Assembly (NCBI RefSeq): GCF_022829445.1 | Contig: NZ_JAKSXY010000084.1 | Location: 101,310 to 165,309, forward strand | DNA: 64,000 nt | Source: Methylobacterium sp. J-068 | Lineage (GTDB): Bacteria; Pseudomonadota; Alphaproteobacteria; Rhizobiales; Beijerinckiaceae | Reading direction: 5' to 3' | In this document: positions 8,395 to 16,175 of the stretch, piece after piece | How the letters are laid out: each line of letters begins with the position of its first letter | Position numbering within the stretch: the first letter of the stretch is position 1 | Translations under genes and position numbers: made by a program | The notes under the pieces: model-generated | Told to the model about the DNA's origin: nothing | Seen by the model: the letters and a program-made list of their open reading frames with translations, nothing else | Databases searched by the model: none

Positions 8395-9782
8395 GCTTCG
8401 CGCTGGAGCGCATGACGCAGGGACGCTCGCTGACCAGCACCGCCGGCGCCTACGTCTACGCGGCGCTTCTGGTCGCCGGCCCCTGGATCTTCACGGTGCT
8501 GGCCATCGGCGGCATCGACCTCGCCGCCTGCCCCGGTGGCGACTGCCCCGGCTTGCCCGTCTTCCGGTCGATCATCATCTACAACGCACTGGTCTCGGCG
8601 ATCCTGACCGGCCCCATCGCCTTCGTCTGCACCCGCTTCGTCTCGGACCGGATCTGGCTCAAGCGCTACGAGAGCGTCACCTTCGCGTTCGTGGTCGCCC
8701 AATCCGTGTTCGCCGGCACGGCGCTGGCGATCGCGGCACCCTTCTACCTGTTCGCGGCGGATCTGCCCGCCCCCGATGCCCTGGCGGGGTTGCAGAACCT
8801 GATGCTGATGGGGGCGGCCTGGCTCCTCATCCCGTTTCTCGGGGCGATCCGGAGCTACGTCGCCGTGGCCATCGCCTTCGCGGCCGGCGCGGGCCTCATG
8901 GTGGCGCTGATCGCGGTGGCGCCGCGCAGCGATCCCCTGCACCTGCTGACCGCCTTCAACGTCGGCCTGACCGTCATCGACCTGCTCCTCGCCCGGCGTC
9001 TCCTGCGGGAATACGGCATGGCGCTCGTCCCCGACGGCGCTCTGGCCCGCACGCTGCGCACCCACTGGGACCTGCCCTTGATCGGGCTGACCTGCGCCCT
9101 CGGGCTCTGGGTCGACAAGCTGATCATGTGGTGCGCGGCACCCGTCGGCGTCACCATTGTGGGCGGCGCCTTCCGGACCATGCCGAACTACGACACGCCG
9201 ATGTTCTGGGCGCAGCTGGCCTCGATCCCGATCCTCGCGGTGTTCTTCGTCCACGTGGAGACGAACTTCTTCCGCCTCAGCCGCGCCTTCTACGGCAGCC
9301 TCGCCAACGGGGTCAGCCGGCGGGACCTGACCCGCATGATGGCGCGGCTGTCGCATTTCGTGATGGCCAAGCTCGTCGGGCTGTTCATCGCCCTCTCGGC
9401 CGTCGCCCTCATCGCGATCCTGATCTCCTTCGTGGTGATCGAGCCCCTCGGCCTGCGGGCGAGCCAGATGGGCATCCTGCGCGCGGCCCTGGCCGGGATG
9501 GTGTTCCAGACCAGCTCCTCGTTCTGCTTCATCTTCCTGCTGTACTTCGACCTGCGCCGGCACGCGCTCGCGGTCTCGGGGACGTACTTCATCCTCAACG
9601 GCACGCTGACGGCGGCCCTCCTGCCCCTCGGCTTCCCGTATTTCGGCTACGGCAACCTGCTCGCCTCGGCGCTCACCTTCCTGCTCGCGGTATTGATCCT
9701 CGCCCACGAACTGCCCTGGCTGCATTTCCACGCCTTCGTGACCAACAACACCTCCCTCCGAGCGAGTCCGAGCGATGGATAG
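8382..9782 (+). CDS. pelG: PelG-like polysaccharide transporter (MOP/PST type)
   Basis: 466 aa (Pseudomonas PelG is 456 aa) with about 12 hydrophobic segments across the whole length. The opening FALERMTQGRSLTSTAGAY and the following membrane segments match PelG. PelG forms the inner-membrane complex that moves the growing Pel polymer to the periplasm. The ATG at 8382 lies inside the 3' end of pelF, and the gene overlaps the next by 8 nt. Confidence 0.88.
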   Translation: MAGLGFALERMTQGRSLTSTAGAYVYAALLVAGPWIFTVLAIGGIDLAACPGGDCPGLPVFRSIIIYNALVSAILTGPIAFVCTRFVSDRIWLKRYESVTFAFVVAQSVFAGTALAIAAPFYLFAADLPAPDALAGLQNLMLMGAAWLLIPFLGAIRSYVAVAIAFAAGAGLMVALIAVAPRSDPLHLLTAFNVGLTVIDLLLARRLLREYGMALVPDGALARTLRTHWDLPLIGLTCALGLWVDKLIMWCAAPVGVTIVGGAFRTMPNYDTPMFWAQLASIPILAVFFVHVETNFFRLSRAFYGSLANGVSRRDLTRMMARLSHFVMAKLVGLFIALSAVALIAILISFVVIEPLGLRASQMGILRAALAGMVFQTSSSFCFIFLLYFDLRRHALAVSGTYFILNGTLTAALLPLGFPYFGYGNLLASALTFLLAVLILAHELPWLHFHAFVTNNTSLRASPSDG

Positions 9783-10701
9783 CGGTCCCAAGCACCCGTC
9801 CCCGGGCCTCCCGCCCCCGACGCTCCCGCGCCGCAGCGTGCTGGGGCTGCTCGGCGGCCTCGGCGCCGCCGGTCTCCTCGACCGTCCGGCCCGGGCCCAG
9901 CACTGGCTCGCGCGTCCGGGCCTGTCCTGGACCCTCTTCTACGGCGAGGACCTCGATCCCGAGGAATTCGAGGAATTCGACATCGCGGTGCTCGATCCGG
10001 GCTTCAAGCGCCCGGTCGCGTCGGTGACGGCCCTCGGCACGCAGGCGCTGGGTTACCTCAGCCTCGGCGAGATCAAGCGCACGAGCCCGTTCTTCCCGCG
10101 TCTGAACGATCCCGACACCCTGCTGTCCGAGAATCCGAACTGGCCCGACACCGTCCTCTGCGACGTGCGCCGCCCGGCCTGGCGCGCCCTGGTCCTCGAC
10201 GTGGCGATTCCGGCCCTGCTGGAGCAGGGCTTCTCCGGCCTGTTCTTCGATACCCTCGATACCCCGCCCCACCTCGAACAGACCGACCCCGAGCGCTTCG
10301 CCGGGATGCGCGAGGCCGCCATCGACCTCGTGCGCACGATCCGCCAGCGCTTTCCCGGCCGGACGCTGCTGATGAACCGCGGCTACGCCCTGCTGCCCGA
10401 GCTGACGGACGCCGTCGACGGCGTCGTCGCCGAGAGCCTGCTGACGACCTATGACGGGCGGGCGAACGGCTATCGCTGGATCGAGGAGACCGAGCGCGAT
10501 CAGCACCGGCAGGCCCTGCAGCCGCTGCGCGACGCCTCACCGCCCGTGCCGATCCTCAGCCTGGATTACTGGGACCCGGAGGATGCGGACACGATCCGCG
10601 AGATCTATGCCCGCGAGCGTGCCCTCGGGCATCGGCCCTACGTCGCGCAGGTCCTCCTCGACAAGATCATCCGCGAGCCCGTCGCAACCGCGCAGAGATG
10701 A
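9775..10701 (+). CDS. PelA-like periplasmic glycoside hydrolase (GH114/GH166-type TIM barrel)
   Basis: 308 aa. The N-terminus carries a twin-Arg-like signal (RRSVLGLLGGLGAAGLL, cleavage near ARAQ). The mature part matches the TIM-barrel hydrolase of the DUF297/GH114 family and the hydrolase domain of PelA, with acidic residues in GYLSLGEIKR and GLFFDTLDT. Pseudomonas PelA is about 950 aa and fuses this domain to a deacetylase; here only the hydrolase is present, and the nearest deacetylase domain is on the RTX protein upstream. The gene overlaps pelG by 8 nt. Probable role: trimming polymer in the periplasm during export. Confidence 0.8.
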   Translation: MDSGPKHPSPGLPPPTLPRRSVLGLLGGLGAAGLLDRPARAQHWLARPGLSWTLFYGEDLDPEEFEEFDIAVLDPGFKRPVASVTALGTQALGYLSLGEIKRTSPFFPRLNDPDTLLSENPNWPDTVLCDVRRPAWRALVLDVAIPALLEQGFSGLFFDTLDTPPHLEQTDPERFAGMREAAIDLVRTIRQRFPGRTLLMNRGYALLPELTDAVDGVVAESLLTTYDGRANGYRWIEETERDQHRQALQPLRDASPPVPILSLDYWDPEDADTIREIYARERALGHRPYVAQVLLDKIIREPVATAQR

Positions 10702-10826
10702 AGTCCATGCGTCTGGTCCCGGCTGCTGTCGGATGGTGTCCTAATCCTTTCGTGTCAATTGCGCCGAACGGGTGTGTCCTGTGAACTGATCCGCGTTGTG
10801 CTTGGAAAAAGCCTCGGGGGCATACG

Positions 10827-11825
10827 ATGGACAGCAATATGTGGCAGGCAAAGCGCGTCGCCGTCACCGGGGCCGGCGGCTTCATCGGCAGTCACCTCGT
10901 CGATGGCCTCGTCCGGGCGGGTGCCGAGGTCACCGCGATCGTCCGCTACAATTCCGGCGCGCGGATGGGCAACCTCGACTTCCTCGACCCCGAGGTGCGG
11001 GCCGCGACGACGGTCGCCTTCGGAAACATCGAGGACAGCGACTTCATCTACCAGACCCTCGAGGGCAAGGACGTCGTCCTGCATCTCGGCGCCCTGATCG
11101 CGATCCCCTATTCCTACGAGGCCCCGCGAAGCTACGTGCGCGCCAACATCGAGGGCACGCTGAACGTGCTCCAGGCCGGGCGCCGCGGCACGATCGGCCG
11201 GATCGTCCACACCAGCACCTCGGAGGTCTACGGCACCGCCCTGCGCGCGCCCATCGACGAGACCCACCCCCTCCAGGGGCAATCCCCCTACTCCGCCTCG
11301 AAGATCGCGGCCGACAAGCTCGCCGAGAGCTTCTGCCGCTCGTTCGACCTGCCGGTGGTGACGCTGCGGCCCTTCAACACCTACGGGCCGCGCCAGAGCG
11401 CGCGCGCCTTCATCCCGACGATCATCTCGCAGGCCTGCGCCCGCGACGAGATCCGCCTCGGCTCGCTGACGCCCGAGCGCGACATGACCTACGTGTCCGA
11501 CACGGTGGCGGGCTTCCTGGCGGCCGGCGTGCAGCCCGGCATCGAGGGCATGACCATCAATCTCGGCACCGGGGAGACCCACTCGGTCGGATGGTTCGCG
11601 CGCCGGATCCTCGACCTGATGGGCGTGGACAAGCCCATCGTCACGGAGGCGCAGCGCCTGCGCCCCGAGCAGAGCGAGGTGCTCAAGCTGATCTCCGACA
11701 ACAGCCTCGCCCGCAGGGCCATGGGCTGGACCCCCCGGATGAGCATCGACGACGGACTCTGCCGGATGATCGACTTCGTGCGCTCCAATCCCGGCTTCTA
11801 CGCCACCGACCGCTACGTCACCTGA
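10827..11825 (+). CDS. LegB-like NAD-dependent 4,6-dehydratase/epimerase (SDR)
   Basis: 332 aa extended SDR. It has the Rossmann motif GAGGFIGS, the TSTSEVYG segment and the catalytic YSASK (YxxxK). The signature SPYSASKIAADKLAESF...RPFNTYGPRQSARA resembles LegB (UDP-N-acetylglucosamine 4,6-dehydratase of legionaminic acid synthesis) and related sugar dehydratases and epimerases. No other sialic-acid-like genes are nearby, so a role in making the Pel-like polymer precursor, like the C4-epimerase PelX in some pel loci, is reasonable but inferred. The start is ATG at 10827; ATG at 10839 is possible. Confidence 0.82.
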   Translation: MDSNMWQAKRVAVTGAGGFIGSHLVDGLVRAGAEVTAIVRYNSGARMGNLDFLDPEVRAATTVAFGNIEDSDFIYQTLEGKDVVLHLGALIAIPYSYEAPRSYVRANIEGTLNVLQAGRRGTIGRIVHTSTSEVYGTALRAPIDETHPLQGQSPYSASKIAADKLAESFCRSFDLPVVTLRPFNTYGPRQSARAFIPTIISQACARDEIRLGSLTPERDMTYVSDTVAGFLAAGVQPGIEGMTINLGTGETHSVGWFARRILDLMGVDKPIVTEAQRLRPEQSEVLKLISDNSLARRAMGWTPRMSIDDGLCRMIDFVRSNPGFYATDRYVT

Positions 11826-11958
11826 GGGCCGTGGCGCGCCCGGTCCGGCGGCGCGGGATGCGTGAGGGAATTCCCGGATTGACTCGCGCGCGTGCTTGCG
11901 GTTTCCGATGGTGGCCGGGCCGATGACGAACGGGGCCGGCCCGGAAGGCGACGTGACG

Positions 11959-12807
11959 ATGAGGGCGCCCGAGCGATGGGCCGGTGGGGCCGGGACGGCG
12001 GCGCGGCGATCGGCGCGCGCGGCGCTGGCGGTCGTGCTCCTGCTGGCCGGCGGCGCCTCGCGGGCGCGTGCGCAACCCGACGACGTCTCGGCGCTGTTCG
12101 CGCCCGGAACTGTGTTCTCGGTCGGGGCGCTGTCCGGGGTCGGTCCGCGCTTCCAGGGGGCGAACCGGGCCTCGCTCTGGGGCCTGCCCTACCTCTCGTT
12201 CCGACGTCCCGGCGAAGCGCCGGAATGGTGGTCCCCCGACGATGGCCTCGACGCCGACCTCGTCGAGACGGGTCCGTTGCGGGTGGGCCCCGTGCTCGAC
12301 CTGCGCGACGGGCGTTCCGCCCGGGACACCCGCCACGTTCCCGATCTGCCGACGGTGCCGCTCACGGTCGGCCTCGGCCTGTTCGGCGAAGTCTGGCTCG
12401 AGCGGGACACGCTGCGCCTCCGGGCCGAGGTCACCCAGGGCGTGCGGGCGCATGACGGCGTGCTGATCAAGCTCGCGGGCGATGCGATCCACCGGTTCGG
12501 GCGCTTCACGCTCAGCGGCGGCCCGCGGCTCGTCCTCGCCGACGCGGCCTCCCAGCGAATCGATTTCGGCGTCCCGGACCGTGCCCTTGGCCTGAAACCC
12601 TACGACCCGCGAGGCGGCCCGCGTTCGGCGGGTCTGGCGGCGGCCCTGGCCTACGACTGGTCCGACGATTGGCAGACTCTCGTCTACGGCCGCTACGACC
12701 GGCTGCTCTCCGCCGCCGCCGCGAGCCCGATCGTCCGGCGGTTCGGAACGGTCAACCAATTGTCCGCGGGCGTGGGCGCGATCTATTCTTTCCGCAGCCC
12801 GCCGTGA
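11959..12807 (+). CDS. MipA/OmpV family outer-membrane protein
   Basis: 282 aa from ATG 11959, chosen because GGAAGG at 11942-11947 precedes it; in-frame starts also exist at 11896, 11908 and 11923. A signal peptide is clear (RRSARAALAVVLLLAGGASRARA). The mature part shows the MipA pattern: VGPRFQGANRASLWGLPYLS, GLGLFGEVWLERDTLRLRAE, and a C-terminal beta strand ending GVGAIYSF. Family members are outer-membrane beta barrels, some scaffolding murein enzymes. It ends the Pel-like region, which lacks a recognisable PelB porin. Whether it substitutes for that is speculation. Confidence 0.8.
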   Translation: MRAPERWAGGAGTAARRSARAALAVVLLLAGGASRARAQPDDVSALFAPGTVFSVGALSGVGPRFQGANRASLWGLPYLSFRRPGEAPEWWSPDDGLDADLVETGPLRVGPVLDLRDGRSARDTRHVPDLPTVPLTVGLGLFGEVWLERDTLRLRAEVTQGVRAHDGVLIKLAGDAIHRFGRFTLSGGPRLVLADAASQRIDFGVPDRALGLKPYDPRGGPRSAGLAAALAYDWSDDWQTLVYGRYDRLLSAAAASPIVRRFGTVNQLSAGVGAIYSFRSPP

Positions 12808-12954
12808 CGGACCCGATCACGCCAACGTCAAACACGAATTCGTGATCGAGTGATGTAAATTTGCATCGCGCTCCGCGAATGTCGTTTTGCGCAGTTTTCG
12901 TCCGGATTATTTCTGAATTTGTCTGGCACACCGTCTCCAACGAGGGGGCGGAAT

Positions 12955-14109
12955 TTGAAACGCGTATTGCTCACCGGCGCGACCGGTCTGATCGGCGGAG
13001 CCGTGCTCCACCATGCTCTCGACCGGGACGACGCCACGGAGTGGGTCTGCCTCGTCCGTTGCGGCAGCATCGAGCAGGGACGCCAGCGCGTCGCCGCCAG
13101 GCTCGCCCGCTTCACCGATCCGTTCACCGCCCAGCGCCTGGCCCGCAAGATCGAGATCGTGCCCGGCGACTTCACCCGCGCCGACCTCGACATGGACCCG
13201 CGCCTCGACGGCCTCACCCACATCCTGCACCTGGCCGCCGACACCTCGTGGTGGGGCGACGAGCGGGTCAACCGGACCAACCACGACGGCACCCTGGCGC
13301 TGGCCCGCCGCGCCCGCGCGATGTCGGGGCTGCAACGCTTCCTCCACGTGGGAACCGCGATGATCTGCGGGGCCAACGCGCCGCATCACGTCGAGGAGGC
13401 CGCCTATCCGGCCGCCGATGCCCGGCATCTCGTCGCCTACACGGTGTCGAAGGCGGCGGCGGAATCCTCCCTCGCCGAGCACTTCTCGGACCTGCCGATC
13501 GTCGTGGCCCGTCCCTCGATCGTCGTCGGGCACTCCGTCCTGGGCGCCGGCCCGAGTTCCAGCATCCTGTGGGTGGTGCGCGCGGCCGACCGCCTGCGCA
13601 TGCTGCCCTGCGCGCCCGAGAGCAAGGTGGACATCGTCCCCTCCGACTGGGTCGCCGAAACCCTGCACGGCCTCCTGTTCAAGCCGAGCCTCGCGCACCG
13701 GCTCTATCACGTCTCGGGCGGTGCCTCGGCGAGCACCTCCTGGGCCGACCTGATGCGGGCCTTCGAAGCGGCCGAGCCCAGTGACGGCATCCGCGCCTTC
13801 ACCCGCTTCGATCTGGCCGATCGCGCCACCCTGCGCGCCCGCTTCGCGCAGGTCTTCGGGCTCGACGGTTCCCTGAAGCAGGCGATGCTGCGCGCGACCC
13901 GCGCCTATTACGCGTTCTGCTCCCTCGATCTCAGCTTCGACAACACCCGCCTGCTGGCGGAGGGCTTCGCGGCACCGCCGCCGCTGCCGGCCTATCTCGG
14001 CACCTGCCTGGCGAACTCGGCCGAGATCGTCGACCAGTTCGCCGACGATCTGGAGATGTTCACCGCACCCGCCCCCAGCCAGCCCGCGGCGCTGACGGCC
14101 ATCGCATGA
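12955..14109 (+). CDS. Thioester-reductase/fatty acyl-CoA reductase-like SDR (NAD_binding_4)
   Basis: 384 aa from TTG at 12955, which follows GAGGGGG; a TTG at 12919 is less likely because the Rossmann strand KRVLLTGATGLIGG would not then be N-terminal. It has the SDR YxxxK (AYTVSKAAAE) and PSIVVGHS-type segments of the male-sterility/thioester reductase group, which reduce acyl thioesters. There is no carrier-protein or adenylation domain. It overlaps the SMR transporter gene by 4 nt, implying one transcript. Substrate unknown. Confidence 0.72.
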   Translation: MKRVLLTGATGLIGGAVLHHALDRDDATEWVCLVRCGSIEQGRQRVAARLARFTDPFTAQRLARKIEIVPGDFTRADLDMDPRLDGLTHILHLAADTSWWGDERVNRTNHDGTLALARRARAMSGLQRFLHVGTAMICGANAPHHVEEAAYPAADARHLVAYTVSKAAAESSLAEHFSDLPIVVARPSIVVGHSVLGAGPSSSILWVVRAADRLRMLPCAPESKVDIVPSDWVAETLHGLLFKPSLAHRLYHVSGGASASTSWADLMRAFEAAEPSDGIRAFTRFDLADRATLRARFAQVFGLDGSLKQAMLRATRAYYAFCSLDLSFDNTRLLAEGFAAPPPLPAYLGTCLANSAEIVDQFADDLEMFTAPAPSQPAALTAIA

Positions 14110-14432
14110 ACCCGTTCCTCATCCTCTCCCTGGCGATCGGCGCGGAGATCACCGCCACCCTCGCCCTGAAGGCCGCCGACGGCCTGACCCGGCCGGTGCC
14201 GACCGTCCTGGTGGCCCTGGGCTACGGCACGGCCCTGTGGCTGATGTCGACCAGCATGGACATGCTGCCGATCGGCGTCGTCTACGCCATCTGGGCCGGC
14301 GTCGGCATGGTGGGCGCGGCTCTGGGCGGCGCGCTCCTGTTCGGCGAGCCGGTCAGCCCGACGATGATCGTCGGGATCGGCGTGATCGCCCTCGGGGTCG
14401 CGATCCTGGCCTCGGCGCAGGTGAGCCACTGA
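14106..14432 (+). CDS. Small multidrug resistance (SMR) family transporter
   Basis: 108 aa, the standard SMR length, with four membrane helices. The essential Glu is present in the first helix (LAIGAEITATLALKAADG), as is the WAGVGMVGAAL segment typical of EmrE/SugE-type proteins. SMR proteins are proton-coupled dimeric exporters of quaternary cations or guanidinium. The start codon overlaps the stop of the upstream reductase (ATGA), an unusual partner. Confidence 0.9.
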   Translation: MNPFLILSLAIGAEITATLALKAADGLTRPVPTVLVALGYGTALWLMSTSMDMLPIGVVYAIWAGVGMVGAALGGALLFGEPVSPTMIVGIGVIALGVAILASAQVSH

Positions 14433-14842
14433 GACCGCGCGGCGCCTGAGCGAAGCCCAAATCCGCCATCCCTCAGGGATCGCCGGAAGGGATCGACCGG
14501 CCGGCGGGCGATCCGCCGATGCGGGGCGGCCCGGCTGCGGCTGCCTCGAATTCGACACGCCGTCGCGTAACCTGCACGGAGCGTGGCTGTGGGAGTCCTG
14601 CGGCCTCGCGGATTTTTGCGTTGCGCGCGAAACGATGTCACGCAAATCGCATGCGGATCGCGTATTGCAGCCCGCGATACGTCGGCGACCGCCGGACCCG
14701 TTCTGGAATCGTCGCCCGACGGGGTTGGACGGCGCTTCCACGTCGCGATTCGCATGATGGCCTCATCCGGCGTGTCGTTCGCGTAAAACCGCGGATCCGC
14801 CGGATGCCGCTCCACGACCAACCCGAATCGAAGTTACGCCTG
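14433..14842. other. Intergenic region with dispersed repeat, upstream of RND adaptor
   Basis: About 410 bp. Positions 14435-14464 carry one copy of a 30-bp dispersed repeat (separate entry). The rest shows no supported gene; the open frame here continues into the adaptor gene but lacks a ribosome site before 14843. Confidence 0.5.
14435..14464 (-). repeat. 30-bp dispersed repeat, copy 1 (REP-like)
   Basis: Exact reverse complement of 24984-25013. It lies 3 bp after the SMR stop codon. Similarity extends outward in less exact form through a small hairpin (ATCCC...GGGAT). The placement directly after a gene end in both copies suits an extragenic palindromic element. Confidence 0.75.
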
Positions 14843-16126
14843 ATGAATGGGACAAAGCGTTCGATCGCCAGGATCGTCATTCCGCTCGGCCTGCTGATCT
14901 GCGCGATCGTGGCCGCGAGCATCTGGACCGGCCCGACCCTGGGGTTCCTCACCTGGGCGGCCGCCTCGATCCGGGAGCGATTCGCCGCGACGGAGACCGC
15001 CGGGACGGACGAGTCCGGGGCGCGCCCGGCCCCGGTGGCGCGCGTCTTCCGTCCCACCCCGGCGCAGCGCGCCGCCCTCGACATCGTCACCGTGAAGGCG
15101 GTGGGCTTTCGCCCCGAGGGCATGGCGGAGGGCCGTATCGCCCTCAACGAGGACGACAACGTGCCCGTCACCTCGCCCTATGCGGGCCGGGTGACGAAGG
15201 TGCTGGTCCGCGCGGGCGACGAGGTGAAGGCCGGTGACGTCCTCCTCACCCTCGAGGCCACCGACATGCTCCAGGCCCAGAGCGACTACCAGGCGGCGCT
15301 CAACACCATCGCCAAGGCGGCCGCCCTGCTGAAGCTCGACCAGACCATCGCGGCCCGGCAGCAGGAGCTGTTCCAGGCCAAGGCCGTCGCGCTCAAGGAT
15401 TATCAGGCGGCCCAGAACGACGTGATCGGCGCCCAGAGCGACCTGCGCACCGCCGAGGCGAGCCTCGATGCGGTGAAGAACCGCCTGCGCCTCCTCGGCA
15501 AGACGGATGCCGAGATCGCCGCCTACGAGCGCAAGGGCACCCTCAGTTCGGAGACCCAGATCCGCGCCCCGATCTCCGGCACCATCGTCCAGCGCAAGGT
15601 CGGCCTCGGCCAGTACCTCTCCACGTCGAGCGACCCGGTCTTCGTGATCGGCGACCTCTCGACGGTCTGGCTGGTGGCCAACGTGCGCGAGAGCGAGATC
15701 CCCAAGATCCGCATCGGGCAGGAGGTCCAGGCGACGGTGGCGGGCTTCGGCGAGCGGCTCTTCAAGGCGCGGGTCGACTACATGTCGGCGAGCCTCGATC
15801 CGGCGACCCGGCGTCTGGCCGTGCGCAGCGAGGTCGAGAACCCCGACCGGGTCCTGAAGCCCGAGATGTTCGCCAGCTTCACGATCTTCACCGGGCCCGA
15901 GCGATCGGCGCCGGCCGTGCCGGTCGCCGCCATCGTCTACGAGGGCGCGCGGGCGCATGTCTGGGTCGCCCGCCCCGACGGCGCCATCGAGGCCCGCGAC
16001 GTGAAGCTCGGCCTGATCACCGCCGGCATGGCGCAGGTGACGGAAGGGATCTCCGACGGCGAGGACATCGTCACGCGGGGCGCCGTCTTCATGGATCGGG
16101 CGACCAGCGGCGACAAGGCCTCCTGA
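14843..16126 (+). CDS. RND efflux periplasmic adaptor (HlyD/CusB-like)
   Basis: 427 aa from ATG 14843 (ATG 14804 is an in-frame alternative). An N-terminal membrane anchor (IVIPLGLLICAIVAASIW) is followed by a lipoyl/barrel-sandwich half (VTSPYAGRVTKVLVRAGDEV), a long helical hairpin (about 130-200) and the second lipoyl half (IRAPISGTIVQRKVGLGQYL), then a beta barrel. These proteins bridge the inner-membrane pump and the outer-membrane channel. No metal-binding His/Met-rich tail is seen. The RND pump starts 49 bp downstream. Confidence 0.88.
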   Translation: MNGTKRSIARIVIPLGLLICAIVAASIWTGPTLGFLTWAAASIRERFAATETAGTDESGARPAPVARVFRPTPAQRAALDIVTVKAVGFRPEGMAEGRIALNEDDNVPVTSPYAGRVTKVLVRAGDEVKAGDVLLTLEATDMLQAQSDYQAALNTIAKAAALLKLDQTIAARQQELFQAKAVALKDYQAAQNDVIGAQSDLRTAEASLDAVKNRLRLLGKTDAEIAAYERKGTLSSETQIRAPISGTIVQRKVGLGQYLSTSSDPVFVIGDLSTVWLVANVRESEIPKIRIGQEVQATVAGFGERLFKARVDYMSASLDPATRRLAVRSEVENPDRVLKPEMFASFTIFTGPERSAPAVPVAAIVYEGARAHVWVARPDGAIEARDVKLGLITAGMAQVTEGISDGEDIVTRGAVFMDRATSGDKAS

Positions 16127-16175
16127 GCCACCGCGCCCCACCCATCGTCGAGGCCAGCGCCGAGAACCACGTCCG

